DNA from: Mucisphaera sp965279675
Lineage (GTDB): Bacteria > Planctomycetota > Phycisphaerae > Phycisphaerales > Phycisphaeraceae
DNA length: 64,000 nt
Direction: 5' to 3'
Assembly: GCF_965279675.1 (NCBI RefSeq)
Contig: NZ_CBDIIJ010000002.1
Coordinates: 806,001-870,000, forward strand
The notes beneath the pieces were generated by a model that was not told the origin of the DNA, searched no databases, and was given only the letters and a program-made list of their open reading frames with translations. Below are positions 1 through 7,935 of this stretch, one piece after another. Each line of letters opens with the position of its first letter. The first letter of the stretch is position 1. The translations under genes were made by a program, and so were the position numbers.

Positions 1-18
1 CATGTCTACCTCATATAT

Positions 19-909
19 TTATACGTATACACTTCCAGACGCGCTTCTTAAACCAAGACTTTCAGTGAACTCATATGGACAGGTATCAATTAATCTTGCA
101 ACTTGTTTTTTTATATCCTCTATCTTACTATTTAAGTACCATCTTTCGCCCCTTTCTACGCTATCTACAAAACTAGCTGTTACTCCCAAGTATGCTGAAA
201 AGTCATGCCATTTAAAAGGGCAGTCAATATGCCCTTTTGAATAGAATGCGAATGGAACACCATACGCATAGGCAACTATTGCACCATGCAATGATGCTGA
301 TAAAATAAATTTTGACGACGCTACCCGATCTATCCATAACTCGACTGAACGGCTACTGCCCTGAATACTAGGACTCATTATTAAATCACAACCAGTGCTC
401 GATAACACTGATTCATTACACGGCGTATTGAGATGAGGTATGAATAGTTTTTTGTTCAGATAATTATTACTCACTCGAGGTGAATACAGCAGTGGGAGTA
501 GGAGAGCACTGTCACCCACCACCTCTACATCACCTCCAAGCACAGCTGAGGTTAGCGGTCCACGTACACCATGAAATGTGCATATATCGAGAAGCATTCG
601 AGAGATATCTGTAGATTTTCTCGCGCCACACGACCAATAGTGTATAGGCACCCCGCGGCGATAGGCATCTTGCATATACTCTTCGTGTATTACACTCCCT
701 ATTAAATATATATAGCTTCTATTGAGCTCATGTTTCGTGCGAGAGATAAAGTTTTTATAGTAGTATTCAGCTAGGTAATCACCAAAGTTATGGTAGCCAG
801 ATTTTTTATATCCATACTTCAGTGTCACCCCGCGCTCTCTTAGACCATAGAGTGTAAGCTTGTCTCCGATTTCTGTCTTACATCTACTAAGTAATTTTCT
901 CACATTCAT
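19..909 (-). CDS. Polysaccharide pyruvyl transferase family protein
   Basis: This 296-residue protein looks like a member of the polysaccharide pyruvyl transferase family (ExoV/CsaB/WcaK-like), which adds ketal-linked pyruvate to surface glycans using phosphoenolpyruvate. Visible family signatures are NFGDYLAEYY near the N-terminus, HGVRGPLTSAVLG followed by VVGDSALLLP in the middle, and SASLHGAIVAYAYGVPFAFY near residue 220, the conserved serine-leucine-histidine-glycine motif. No signal peptide or membrane segment is seen, so a cytoplasmic enzyme is expected. It lies 13 bp downstream of a flippase gene on the same strand, fitting a glycan assembly and export unit. The base composition is much richer in A+T than the rest of the window, suggesting recent acquisition. 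The exact acceptor sugar cannot be told from sequence. Confidence 0.8.
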   Translation of the reverse strand: MNVRKLLSRCKTEIGDKLTLYGLRERGVTLKYGYKKSGYHNFGDYLAEYYYKNFISRTKHELNRSYIYLIGSVIHEEYMQDAYRRGVPIHYWSCGARKSTDISRMLLDICTFHGVRGPLTSAVLGGDVEVVGDSALLLPLLYSPRVSNNYLNKKLFIPHLNTPCNESVLSSTGCDLIMSPSIQGSSRSVELWIDRVASSKFILSASLHGAIVAYAYGVPFAFYSKGHIDCPFKWHDFSAYLGVTASFVDSVERGERWYLNSKIEDIKKQVARLIDTCPYEFTESLGLRSASGSVYV

Positions 910-922
910 ATTGGCGTACCAC

Positions 923-2317
923 TCAGGCTAGAAATAGAATACACACTACAGTACAAATTGACAAGATATCTAACAGACGATCATCTACCTTGATAGATAT
1001 CGCGTGCAGTAGAACATAGGGGTACAGTGCGATGGAGCCTGCTGCCAGTCCCCAGATCATACCTATTGGTCCCGCCATAGCATACCCTATACATGTTGCA
1101 ACCACTCTAAAGAGAGATCGCAGTATCTGGGCCATAGCAACTGCTCGAGAGTCTCCTGCGGCAAGCAACGCTGTCAAATAGGTTCCACACACAATATCTA
1201 ATATGCTAGCAGCAGCAGCCGGTGCTATAAAGTCACCTATCAAGATATATCTAGGGTCATATAAGAAGTCAGTTATAGTATCTCCCAAGAAGGCGGTCAT
1301 GCCCAGTATTGGTAGAGAGATGGCTGTTGCTGTATACCTTCCTAGCCGTGTGCTATGAATATATCTTTGGCTATCATTCTGTACTTTTGATAGTACTGGA
1401 AAAAATATTTTAGCTTGCAATAACTCAACAATAGTTCGTATAACTGTACATAGCATCATCGCGATTGTGATCTGCCCCAGAAGATCGATCGCAACAAATA
1501 GACCTCTTATTAGCTGAAGCCCCTGGCCGCCAGCATATGTTGCTACTGTTGATATTGCTATCCACTTACCATACCCAAGTAAAGATTTCAGGGACTCCTT
1601 CTCAATGCTCAGCCGATGTTGATGACTGGGGAGCAGCCAGTGTCCTATGACTACACTTGTTGTCGAACCCAATATACCGCCCGCTATAAGTGACCAGACT
1701 GTTGGTGACACCCACGCCCATGCCACCATCACCACGATGGTGACAAGCTGACCGATCAGCTGTAACAGTGTTACTCTCCCCAGCTGTAGTTGACGGTTTG
1801 TTGTATGGACCGCTGTCGTCTGAAAACCACTTATCGTCGCGGTAACACCGACCACGGGCAGCAGTAGTGCGAGCTCGGGCTCGCCGTAGAGCAAGGAGAC
1901 CGGCCACGCAATTAAGCACGCGAATAACCAGAGCACAAAGCCCCGCACGATCTGTATCGTCCACGCGGTGTTGAGAAATTTGGGGTCATCCCCTCGAGCA
2001 TTCTGAATGATCGATGGCCCGATACCGACATCGGAAAACATCTGGAGGCCGGTCATGAAGACCGATACCAGCGCCATCAGTCCGAACGCCTCAGGAAACA
2101 GCAACCTTGTGAGGATGAGATTCGACCCCAGCCGCAAAACCTGTGAGGCTCCATAGCCCGCGACGGTCCAGGCCGACCCCTTAAGCGCCATCGCTTTGAG
2201 TCCCCCGCCTTTGATGACCCGCAGACCCGGCAGGGCCGTGATCCGGTCTTTGAGCCGCCTGGAGAAGGAGGTGTCCGGCTGAGCGGGGAGTTCGGGTTGG
2301 ACAGGGTTATCGGCCAT
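923..2317 (-). CDS. Oligosaccharide flippase (Wzx/MOP-type) family protein
   Basis: This 464-residue polytopic membrane protein resembles the Wzx/RfbX-type flippases of the MOP superfamily, which move lipid-linked glycan units across the inner membrane. After a charged cytoplasmic N-terminus of about 40 residues comes the typical opening GSAWTVAGYGASQVLRLGSN, then many hydrophobic helices with the LTRLLFPEAFGLMALV motif. The protein ends abruptly after a hydrophobic segment (CTVVCILFLA), shorter than the roughly 480-500 residues common in the family, so one or two C-terminal helices may be missing. The 5' third (about 1900-2317) has the GC-rich composition of the host, whereas the 3' two thirds become clearly AT-rich like the adjoining pyruvyl transferase. 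That points to a recombination joint inside the gene. Transcription is divergent from dnaN. Confidence 0.8.
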   Translation of the reverse strand: MADNPVQPELPAQPDTSFSRRLKDRITALPGLRVIKGGGLKAMALKGSAWTVAGYGASQVLRLGSNLILTRLLFPEAFGLMALVSVFMTGLQMFSDVGIGPSIIQNARGDDPKFLNTAWTIQIVRGFVLWLFACLIAWPVSLLYGEPELALLLPVVGVTATISGFQTTAVHTTNRQLQLGRVTLLQLIGQLVTIVVMVAWAWVSPTVWSLIAGGILGSTTSVVIGHWLLPSHQHRLSIEKESLKSLLGYGKWIAISTVATYAGGQGLQLIRGLFVAIDLLGQITIAMMLCTVIRTIVELLQAKIFFPVLSKVQNDSQRYIHSTRLGRYTATAISLPILGMTAFLGDTITDFLYDPRYILIGDFIAPAAAASILDIVCGTYLTALLAAGDSRAVAMAQILRSLFRVVATCIGYAMAGPIGMIWGLAAGSIALYPYVLLHAISIKVDDRLLDILSICTVVCILFLA

Positions 2318-2468
2318 GTGGATGAGGGCACCGAATAGGCACTGCCCATGGCATTATCGACGCATCGGGCGGTAAAGATCAGATACGCTCGGCCATCCGG
2401 GCGGGTTTGCCCGACTGCCCGATACCGGCTAAATTCTTGGGTTCTACACGTTTAGCGAGGTAACGGGC

Positions 2469-3575
2469 ATGAAAGTCATCTGCGATCGGGGAGCCCTGGT
2501 CGAAGCACTGAACACGGTCTCTGGCGTTGTGCTGGCACGCACGCCCAAACCGGTGCTGCGCTGCGTCAAGCTGGCCGCCGAGACCAGCCCGCCAACCCTG
2601 ACGCTGATCGGCACCGACACCGAAGTCACGGTCACCCTCAAGACCGAGCGTATCGAGGTCGCCGAAGCCGGTGAGGCCCTGATCCCCGCTGATAAGCTCG
2701 GGCAGATCGTCCGCGAGTCCATCGATCCCACCATCGAGATCGCCACGGACGAGGAATCCGCCGTCATCACCGGCAAGGACTCGCGGTTCAAGGTCTTCGG
2801 CTATCCGGTGTCGGATTTTGCTTCGGTCCCGGGGTTTGAAGGCGATGCCGAGTTCGAGATCGCCGCCGGCGACCTGCACCGGCTGATCTCGATGACGATT
2901 TTCGCCACGGCCCGCGAGAACAGCCGCTACGCCATCAACGGCGTGCTCTTGGAACGAACCGGCAACAAGCTCTCGGTCGTCGCCACCGACGGCCACCGGC
3001 TGGCTCTGGCCAAGGGCTCCTGCAAAGGCGGGTCGGACGAATCCAAGACCGCCATCGTCCCGACCAAAGCCCTGAACCTGCTGCTGAAGCTGTTCGATGA
3101 CACGGAGCAGTCGGTGCGATGCAAGATCGCCGACAACCAGATCTTCTTCGCGACCGACCAGGCCGTGCTCGTCTCCAACCTGGTCGAAGGCAACTTCCCG
3201 CCCTACCAGGACGTGGTGCCCAAGGACGGAGACAAGAAGGCCCAGGTCAGCACCGATCTGCTGGTCTCGGCTGTTCGCCGAGCTGCCTTGTTGACTAACG
3301 AGGAATCCAAAGGCGTCCGGTTGGCCTTCGACAACGACGGCCTCACCCTGACCAGCCGGGCTCCCGAGATGGGCGAGGCCGAGATCAAGAGCGAGCTCAA
3401 CAGCTATGCCGGCGAAGCCATCGAGATCGGCTTCAACCCCGCCTACATCCTTGACGCCCTCAAGGTGGTCGATAGCGAGGAGGTCACGCTGGAGATGAAA
3501 GCCGCCAACAAACCCGGCATCATCCGGACCGACCAGCACTTCCTCTACGTCGTGATGCCCGTCAGCCTGAATTGA
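2469..3575 (+). CDS. dnaN: DNA polymerase III beta subunit (sliding clamp)
   Basis: The 368-residue product matches the beta clamp over its full length: it starts MKVICDRGALVEALNTVSGV, contains the three repeated clamp folds, and ends with the characteristic PGIIRTDQHFLYVVMPVSLN, close to the canonical C-terminal MPMRL-type tail. It forms a ring dimer that tethers the replicative polymerase and many repair proteins to DNA. The ATG is supported by a GAGG ribosome-binding site about 8 bases upstream. Neither dnaA nor recF nor gyrB, the usual neighbours, is in this window; instead it is followed after 7 bp by iscX and preceded by a divergent glycan flippase gene. The 151-bp upstream gap holds the promoter and a GGGC/GCCC hairpin, but no certain promoter boxes could be assigned. 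Confidence 0.97.
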   Translation: MKVICDRGALVEALNTVSGVVLARTPKPVLRCVKLAAETSPPTLTLIGTDTEVTVTLKTERIEVAEAGEALIPADKLGQIVRESIDPTIEIATDEESAVITGKDSRFKVFGYPVSDFASVPGFEGDAEFEIAAGDLHRLISMTIFATARENSRYAINGVLLERTGNKLSVVATDGHRLALAKGSCKGGSDESKTAIVPTKALNLLLKLFDDTEQSVRCKIADNQIFFATDQAVLVSNLVEGNFPPYQDVVPKDGDKKAQVSTDLLVSAVRRAALLTNEESKGVRLAFDNDGLTLTSRAPEMGEAEIKSELNSYAGEAIEIGFNPAYILDALKVVDSEEVTLEMKAANKPGIIRTDQHFLYVVMPVSLN

Positions 3576-3582
3576 GCCCGCC

Positions 3583-3849
3583 ATGGACGAGACCTTCGGC
3601 TGGACCGACATCGAAGACATCGCCCTCGCCCTCGTCGAGCAGCACCCCGATCGGGACCCGACCGCTATCGGCTTCCCGCAGCTCCGGCAGCTGGTTGAAT
3701 CCCTCGACGGCTTCGTCGCCGACCCGGAGCATCGGGTCAACGAGCAGATCCTGGAGGCCATCCAGTCCACCTGGATCGAGGAGAAAGAGGAAGCCGACGC
3801 CGATGACGACGACGGCCCTTCCTACAAGCCCAACAACCCCTTCCGCTAA
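3583..3849 (+). CDS. iscX: IscX-family iron-sulfur assembly accessory protein
   Basis: This small acidic protein of 88 residues matches the IscX (YfhJ) family almost end to end. The pattern WTDIEDIALAL, then PDRDP, then DPEHRVNEQILEAIQSTW parallels the WTD, DPK and NEKILEAI blocks of the Escherichia coli protein. IscX binds iron and the cysteine desulfurase IscS through an acidic face, modulating Fe-S cluster assembly. Here it has a C-terminal acidic extension (EADADDDDGPSYKP) not typical of the family. It begins 7 bp after dnaN and is probably cotranscribed with it. No other isc or suf gene is present in the window, so it is an isolated copy. The match is by motif, without a database search. 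Confidence 0.85.
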   Translation: MDETFGWTDIEDIALALVEQHPDRDPTAIGFPQLRQLVESLDGFVADPEHRVNEQILEAIQSTWIEEKEEADADDDDGPSYKPNNPFR

Positions 3850-3895
3850 ACCCGCGGAAGGTTCATCCATCGAGCCGATGAACTAAACTCAGGCC

Positions 3896-4531
3896 ATGAC
3901 CGATTTCCCCACCAGCCAGGCACAAGCGCATGCGACCACCATCGCTCCGGACGCAGGTAGCGGGAGCTGGTGGTCGCGGTGCTACGAGCGTTGGGAAGCC
4001 AGGCTGTCTCGGCTGTCTACCCGCAATCGCTTCTGGCAGAAGCTGTTCTCAATGGTCTTCCTGCCTCTGGCGTACCGAAGCGGCATCCGCTTCATCAAGG
4101 GTGACGAGAGCAGCTTCTCCGCCATCCTGCCCTTCCGTCGCTTCAACCGGAACTGGTACAACGCCATGGCCGGGGGGGCCCTTCTCGGCAACGCCGAAGT
4201 CGCTGGTGGGATGTACGTCTTCGAGAAGTGCGGGGCCGACTACACCGTCGTCTGCAAGCATCTCGAATACACCTTCCGCCGACCCTGCTTCGGACCGGCG
4301 GTCTACCGGATCACCCCCCGTCAGAACATCGACGAACTGGTCGCGACCGGAAGCGAGTTCAACCTCACCGTCGATATGCAGATCCTCCAGATGGTCGCAT
4401 CGGGTGAGCATAAGGAACGCCGTGTCGGCCAGAGCACGGCGACTTTCCACGTGACGCCCAAGTCGCAGGCCCGCAAGCACAGCCAGAAGCTCAAGCTGGT
4501 CACCAAGCGTCAGACCGAGCCGGACGCGTGA
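3896..4531 (+). CDS. DUF4442-like hotdog-fold protein
   Basis: A 211-residue soluble protein resembling the DUF4442 family of hotdog-fold, thioesterase-like proteins. The recognisable part is around residues 75-130: RFNRNWYNAMAGGALLGNAE followed by an alternating strand region (YTVVCKHLEYTFRRP), the usual helix and sheet edge of the fold. Family members are thought to act on acyl-CoA or acyl carrier substrates, but the biochemical role is largely unknown and no catalytic residue can be assigned with certainty. It follows iscX after 46 bp and its last codons overlap the next gene by 4 bp (ATGA-type coupling region), suggesting one transcription unit with the membrane protein downstream. The N-terminal 25 residues are low complexity and probably disordered. 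Confidence 0.6.
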   Translation: MTDFPTSQAQAHATTIAPDAGSGSWWSRCYERWEARLSRLSTRNRFWQKLFSMVFLPLAYRSGIRFIKGDESSFSAILPFRRFNRNWYNAMAGGALLGNAEVAGGMYVFEKCGADYTVVCKHLEYTFRRPCFGPAVYRITPRQNIDELVATGSEFNLTVDMQILQMVASGEHKERRVGQSTATFHVTPKSQARKHSQKLKLVTKRQTEPDA

Positions 4532-5775
4532 AACAGACTGAAGCCATGGGAAGGGTGCCCGAGAACGAGACCGCGCCGCCGAGTTCGCTCTGGATGACGC
4601 TGGCCTGGGCCGGTTACCTCGGTGCCTCATGGACCTGGGTGATCGGGATGTTCTTCCCGGCGCTCCTGCTTCGAGACCACGGCATCCTGGGTTTCCTGGC
4701 GTTCGCCATCCCGAACGTGCTGGGTGCCGCCGCGATGGCCTGGTGGGTGGCCAACCGTGAAGCCAGCATCCATATCGTGGGCGTGCACCGCCGGGCAGCC
4801 CTCGGTTTCTCAGACGTCACGATCATGTTCCACGCCTTCGGGCTGACCTGCCTGGTCTCGCCGTTGCTCGGCTGGCCCGGCGTCGTAGCCGCGGTCGTGA
4901 TTGCTTTGCTGGTCTGGGCCATCAATGCCAGATACCTCCGGGTCACGGCGCTGCTGGGCCTCATCAGCGTTCTGGTCTCCGCCGCGGTGGTCTACCGGTT
5001 CATGGAAGCCGTCAAACCCGCCGAGCCTCTGGACCTGAGCATCAGCCCGCAGGCCACCGCCGATCTGATCTGGCTGGTCCCCGTGCTCGCGGGTGGTTTT
5101 TTGCTCTGCCCCTACCTGGACATGACCTTCCATCGTGCCCGGCAGAACACCACCGCGGCGACAGGTCGACTCGCCTTCTCACTCGGTTTCGCCGGGGTCT
5201 TCATGGGCATGATCCTGCTCTCGCTCTGGTACGCCCCGCAGATCATCGGCCTGTTTGGCGAAGGGCTGCCCGCAGACAGGTCGCAGGCGATCTGGCTCTG
5301 GCTGGGCATCCACTTCGTTCTGCAGACCGGGTACACCGTCGGCCTGCACCTGCATGAAATCACGACCCACCGTGGCGGGCATGGGGTCTTCCGTGTCATC
5401 GTCTTCTCCATCGTGGCCGCCGCCGGAGGCCTTTGGGTCTACGGCGCTCCCGAAGCCGAGGCCGGAGCGCGCATCGAAACCGGCTATCGCTTCTTCCTCC
5501 TGGCCTACGGCCTGCTCTTCCCGGCTTACGTCGTGATCTGCATGATCCCGAACCGCCGGGGCGTCGAGCTGCGGGTCGCCTGGCGGGCCTGCCTGGTCAC
5601 TGTCCTGCTCGCCGGCCCGATGGCCTACCTCGGCTTCGTCGGAGGCTCCAACCCCTGGTGGTGCCTGGGTGCCCTGGGCATGATCGGGCTGGGCCGAATG
5701 GGTCTCACGTGGATGCCCAAAACGTTAGTACCAATTTATTTGAGTGAAGCCGTTAGCCGCGAAAGGGATAATTAG
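4528..5775 (+). CDS. Polytopic membrane protein of unknown function
   Basis: No family was recognised. The 415-residue product has about ten to twelve hydrophobic segments, begins after a 20-residue hydrophilic tail (SSLWMTLAWAGYLGASWTWV is the first segment) and looks like a transporter-type integral inner-membrane protein. A loop with PYLDMTFHRARQNT sits near residue 200 and HLHEITTHRGGH near residue 275, both rich in histidine and polar residues that could line a path. The start overlaps the preceding DUF4442 gene by 4 bp. The final 18 codons (from about 5722) switch to an AT-rich composition that continues into the following region, so the native C-terminus may have been replaced where foreign DNA joins. 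Confidence 0.6.
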   Translation: MKQTEAMGRVPENETAPPSSLWMTLAWAGYLGASWTWVIGMFFPALLLRDHGILGFLAFAIPNVLGAAAMAWWVANREASIHIVGVHRRAALGFSDVTIMFHAFGLTCLVSPLLGWPGVVAAVVIALLVWAINARYLRVTALLGLISVLVSAAVVYRFMEAVKPAEPLDLSISPQATADLIWLVPVLAGGFLLCPYLDMTFHRARQNTTAATGRLAFSLGFAGVFMGMILLSLWYAPQIIGLFGEGLPADRSQAIWLWLGIHFVLQTGYTVGLHLHEITTHRGGHGVFRVIVFSIVAAAGGLWVYGAPEAEAGARIETGYRFFLLAYGLLFPAYVVICMIPNRRGVELRVAWRACLVTVLLAGPMAYLGFVGGSNPWWCLGALGMIGLGRMGLTWMPKTLVPIYLSEAVSRERDN

Positions 5776-5973
5776 TCATAAAACCCGCGAACGGTGTGTT
5801 TGTATTTGTTCATGGGGCTGCAGCATGCGGGATTTCACACTGCTAGCAGACCTGCCGATAAGTAAACTATACTGTACCCACGCTTCAATGGAGCGCCTGC
5901 GAGAACGATCAAGCAACTTATCAAGAACCACACACTAGTCTCTATTTATTGGGCTTTACGCAAGGCGTACAGG

Positions 5974-6655
5974 TTGAGTTCGCCTACTGCAAGAGACCAA
6001 GACCAGCAGGAGAAGTTGCTGTATCAGAAGCTGCTACCTCCGAGTGCGCTCTGCTTCGATGTCGGCTGTCATCTAGGACGAAAAGCAGGGGCCATGCTCA
6101 AAGCAAAGGCGCGCGTCATCGGCATCGAACCAGAACCGCTCAGCCAACGCATGCTTGAGCACGAATTCCGATTCTCAAATCATTTTACCCTTGTAAAAAA
6201 AGGGATCGCCGACACCAAGGGAAAGCGAGATCTACATGTCGGCCGCAATCTATCTATGACTAGCTTTCGTGATGACTGGACTTCATCTTCTTATACCATT
6301 GAGGTTGAAATAGATACCCTTGATTCGATGATTGAACAATATGGCAAGCCTTACTACATAAAGATTGATGTTGAAGCTAGAAGAATCAGTCCCGCAAGGC
6401 CTGTCCCAGAAGGTGTCACTGATCAGCTTCGAGTTTCACACTGAAGAGGCAAAGCGAGCTATCAGATGCCTCAAACACTGCCAGTCTCTCGGTATGTACA
6501 GCTGCAATGTAACCAATATGGATGACGGTTCGATGTACTACCATCATCCACTTTCAATAGACGAAATGTGCAAAGAACTAACTGTATGGACTAAGGGTAC
6601 ACGTGGCGACATATACATTGCTGAAAATAATGAGATGTTGACATGGAGTGTATAA
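5974..6655 (+). pseudogene. FkbM-family methyltransferase, frameshifted
   Basis: Two overlapping reading frames together make one FkbM-type SAM-dependent methyltransferase. The first part (5974 to about 6378) carries the SAM-binding motif ALCFDVGCHLGRKAGAML, the acidic IGIEPEP loop and the TLDSMIEQYGKPYYIKIDVE motif. Right after IDVE the frame is lost, and the expected continuation (EESV..GLS..SLISFEFH) is found in the +1 frame from about 6380 to 6655. A net change of one base (two bases lost or one gained) near 6376-6380 explains it. The first frame is open back to about 5866 without an ATG; the position given is a TTG, so the true start is uncertain. The region is AT-rich compared with its neighbours and is probably acquired glycan-modification DNA. 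A sequencing error is possible. Confidence 0.75.
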
Positions 6656-6861
6656 TTTTCTTATATTCTCACGGTAGATCCAAACCTTGGCCTGATGCTC
6701 TTCTGTTGAACGTATGAACACATCCTCCCGTGGGGCCTTTTTCTGTATGCTGCTACGCAGCTTTGTTCACTTGACATGTTAAGCATATCGTGATCTAGGA
6801 GACTATGTACGGAAAGTGAATTAGTTTTGTTAAGTATTCTACAATAGTCGCAGGAAAACCG

Positions 6862-7932
6862 TTGATCAAAGAACGACTCGGACAGCTCGGTCGATCCGTC
6901 ATGCGGCACCTCATGGGTCTGGCCTGGCCGCTCGATCGCCAGAGACCCCTGGATAGCACGTACAGCATCCTGCTGGGCGTGCCCTGGGCACTCCACGACC
7001 TCACCGACGTCAACCTCAAGGCCATCTCTCAGTGCAGGCTCGATCGGCTGCGTGACATCCACGTCGTCTTCGATCGACCCCAGAAACCCGGCATGCGCGA
7101 GTTTGCCGACCGGCTCGGGGCACGCTGGCCGCAGCTGCCGATCCGGGTCCACTGGCACCCGCCCCTGATCGGCAGGCTTGTGGAGAAGGTTGGCGTCTCG
7201 ACCTTCTTCAACGGGGCGAACATCCTCACCGCCCTGCGTGCCAACCGCTCAAAATGCCTCATCCTCCACGACTTTGACCTCTACCCGCTGAAGGCTGATT
7301 TCTTCGAAGCCATCGCCGCCAACATCCTCGACAAGCACCTCGATTTTTCCGGCTTCGAGTTCACCGAATTCAACGCGCTCACGGCCGAAGACCGGGTCAT
7401 CGGCACCTGGGGCCTGGCCATCAACGTCGAGCGGCTCTGCGCCAACCACCGCGCCCACGAGGTGCTCCACCGCCGGATGGACCTGCCCGATGGCCGCCAG
7501 TAGGTCCGGCTCGATCCCCTCAGTGCGATCCAGATCCGGGGAGCCACCCGCGAGCTGGGCGAAGGCCTCGTCGGTTCAGATGCCTGCCACGTCAAGAACC
7601 TCTGCAGCAGCTACCTGAGGCTGCATCAGGGCAAGCCGCAGGCCGTCGCCTGGCGGCTTCACTACCTCGCCTACCTCAGAGACGTCACCGACGAGTCGCA
7701 GGGTCACGTCCCACGGCTGACCGAGGCCATGGAGCAAGCCAGTACACCGGTTCTCCACGTCGAAGGCGTCGATGTCGATTTCTCCGACACCCATCCCACC
7801 TGCGCCAATGTCCTCGAGAACGAATTGCTTAGACTGGATCAGCACCTGCTCGGAGAAGTGCGCCCGAGCACCGAAAGATTCCTCGCCGCAACCAGGTCCT
7901 TCCTCGACCGGTTCGGCTCCAAGGACGGCTGA
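6862..7932 (+). pseudogene. Glycosyltransferase-like gene interrupted by an in-frame TAG
   Basis: A single reading frame of 357 codons runs from a TTG start with a good AGGA ribosome-binding site 6 bases upstream to a TGA at 7930-7932, but codon 214 (7501-7503) is TAG. Translation on both sides has the same host-like codon usage and protein-like composition, and no other frame is plausible, so the two halves belong together. The N-terminal part has LDSTYSILLGVPWALHD and a LILHDFDLYPL segment that resembles the DxD-containing nucleotide-sugar site of glycosyltransferases; the family assignment is tentative. The downstream half starts with a new ATG only at 7729. It could be a recently dead gene, a sequencing error (one base substitution) or a read-through case. 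It ends 3 bp before the next gene. Confidence 0.6.
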
Positions 7933-7935
7933 TCG

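Noticed and set aside
2379..3770. Long minus-strand frame across dnaN (463 codons) and similar long antisense frames over sucA, sucB, lpdA, hppA and the kinase.
   Set aside because: High GC and third-position bias open long antisense frames; each is Arg-, Gly- or Pro-rich, lacks family motifs and overlaps an established gene.
5744..5938. 64-codon frame after the membrane-protein gene.
   Set aside because: Low similarity to any protein, starts inside the upstream gene and lies in AT-rich transition DNA.
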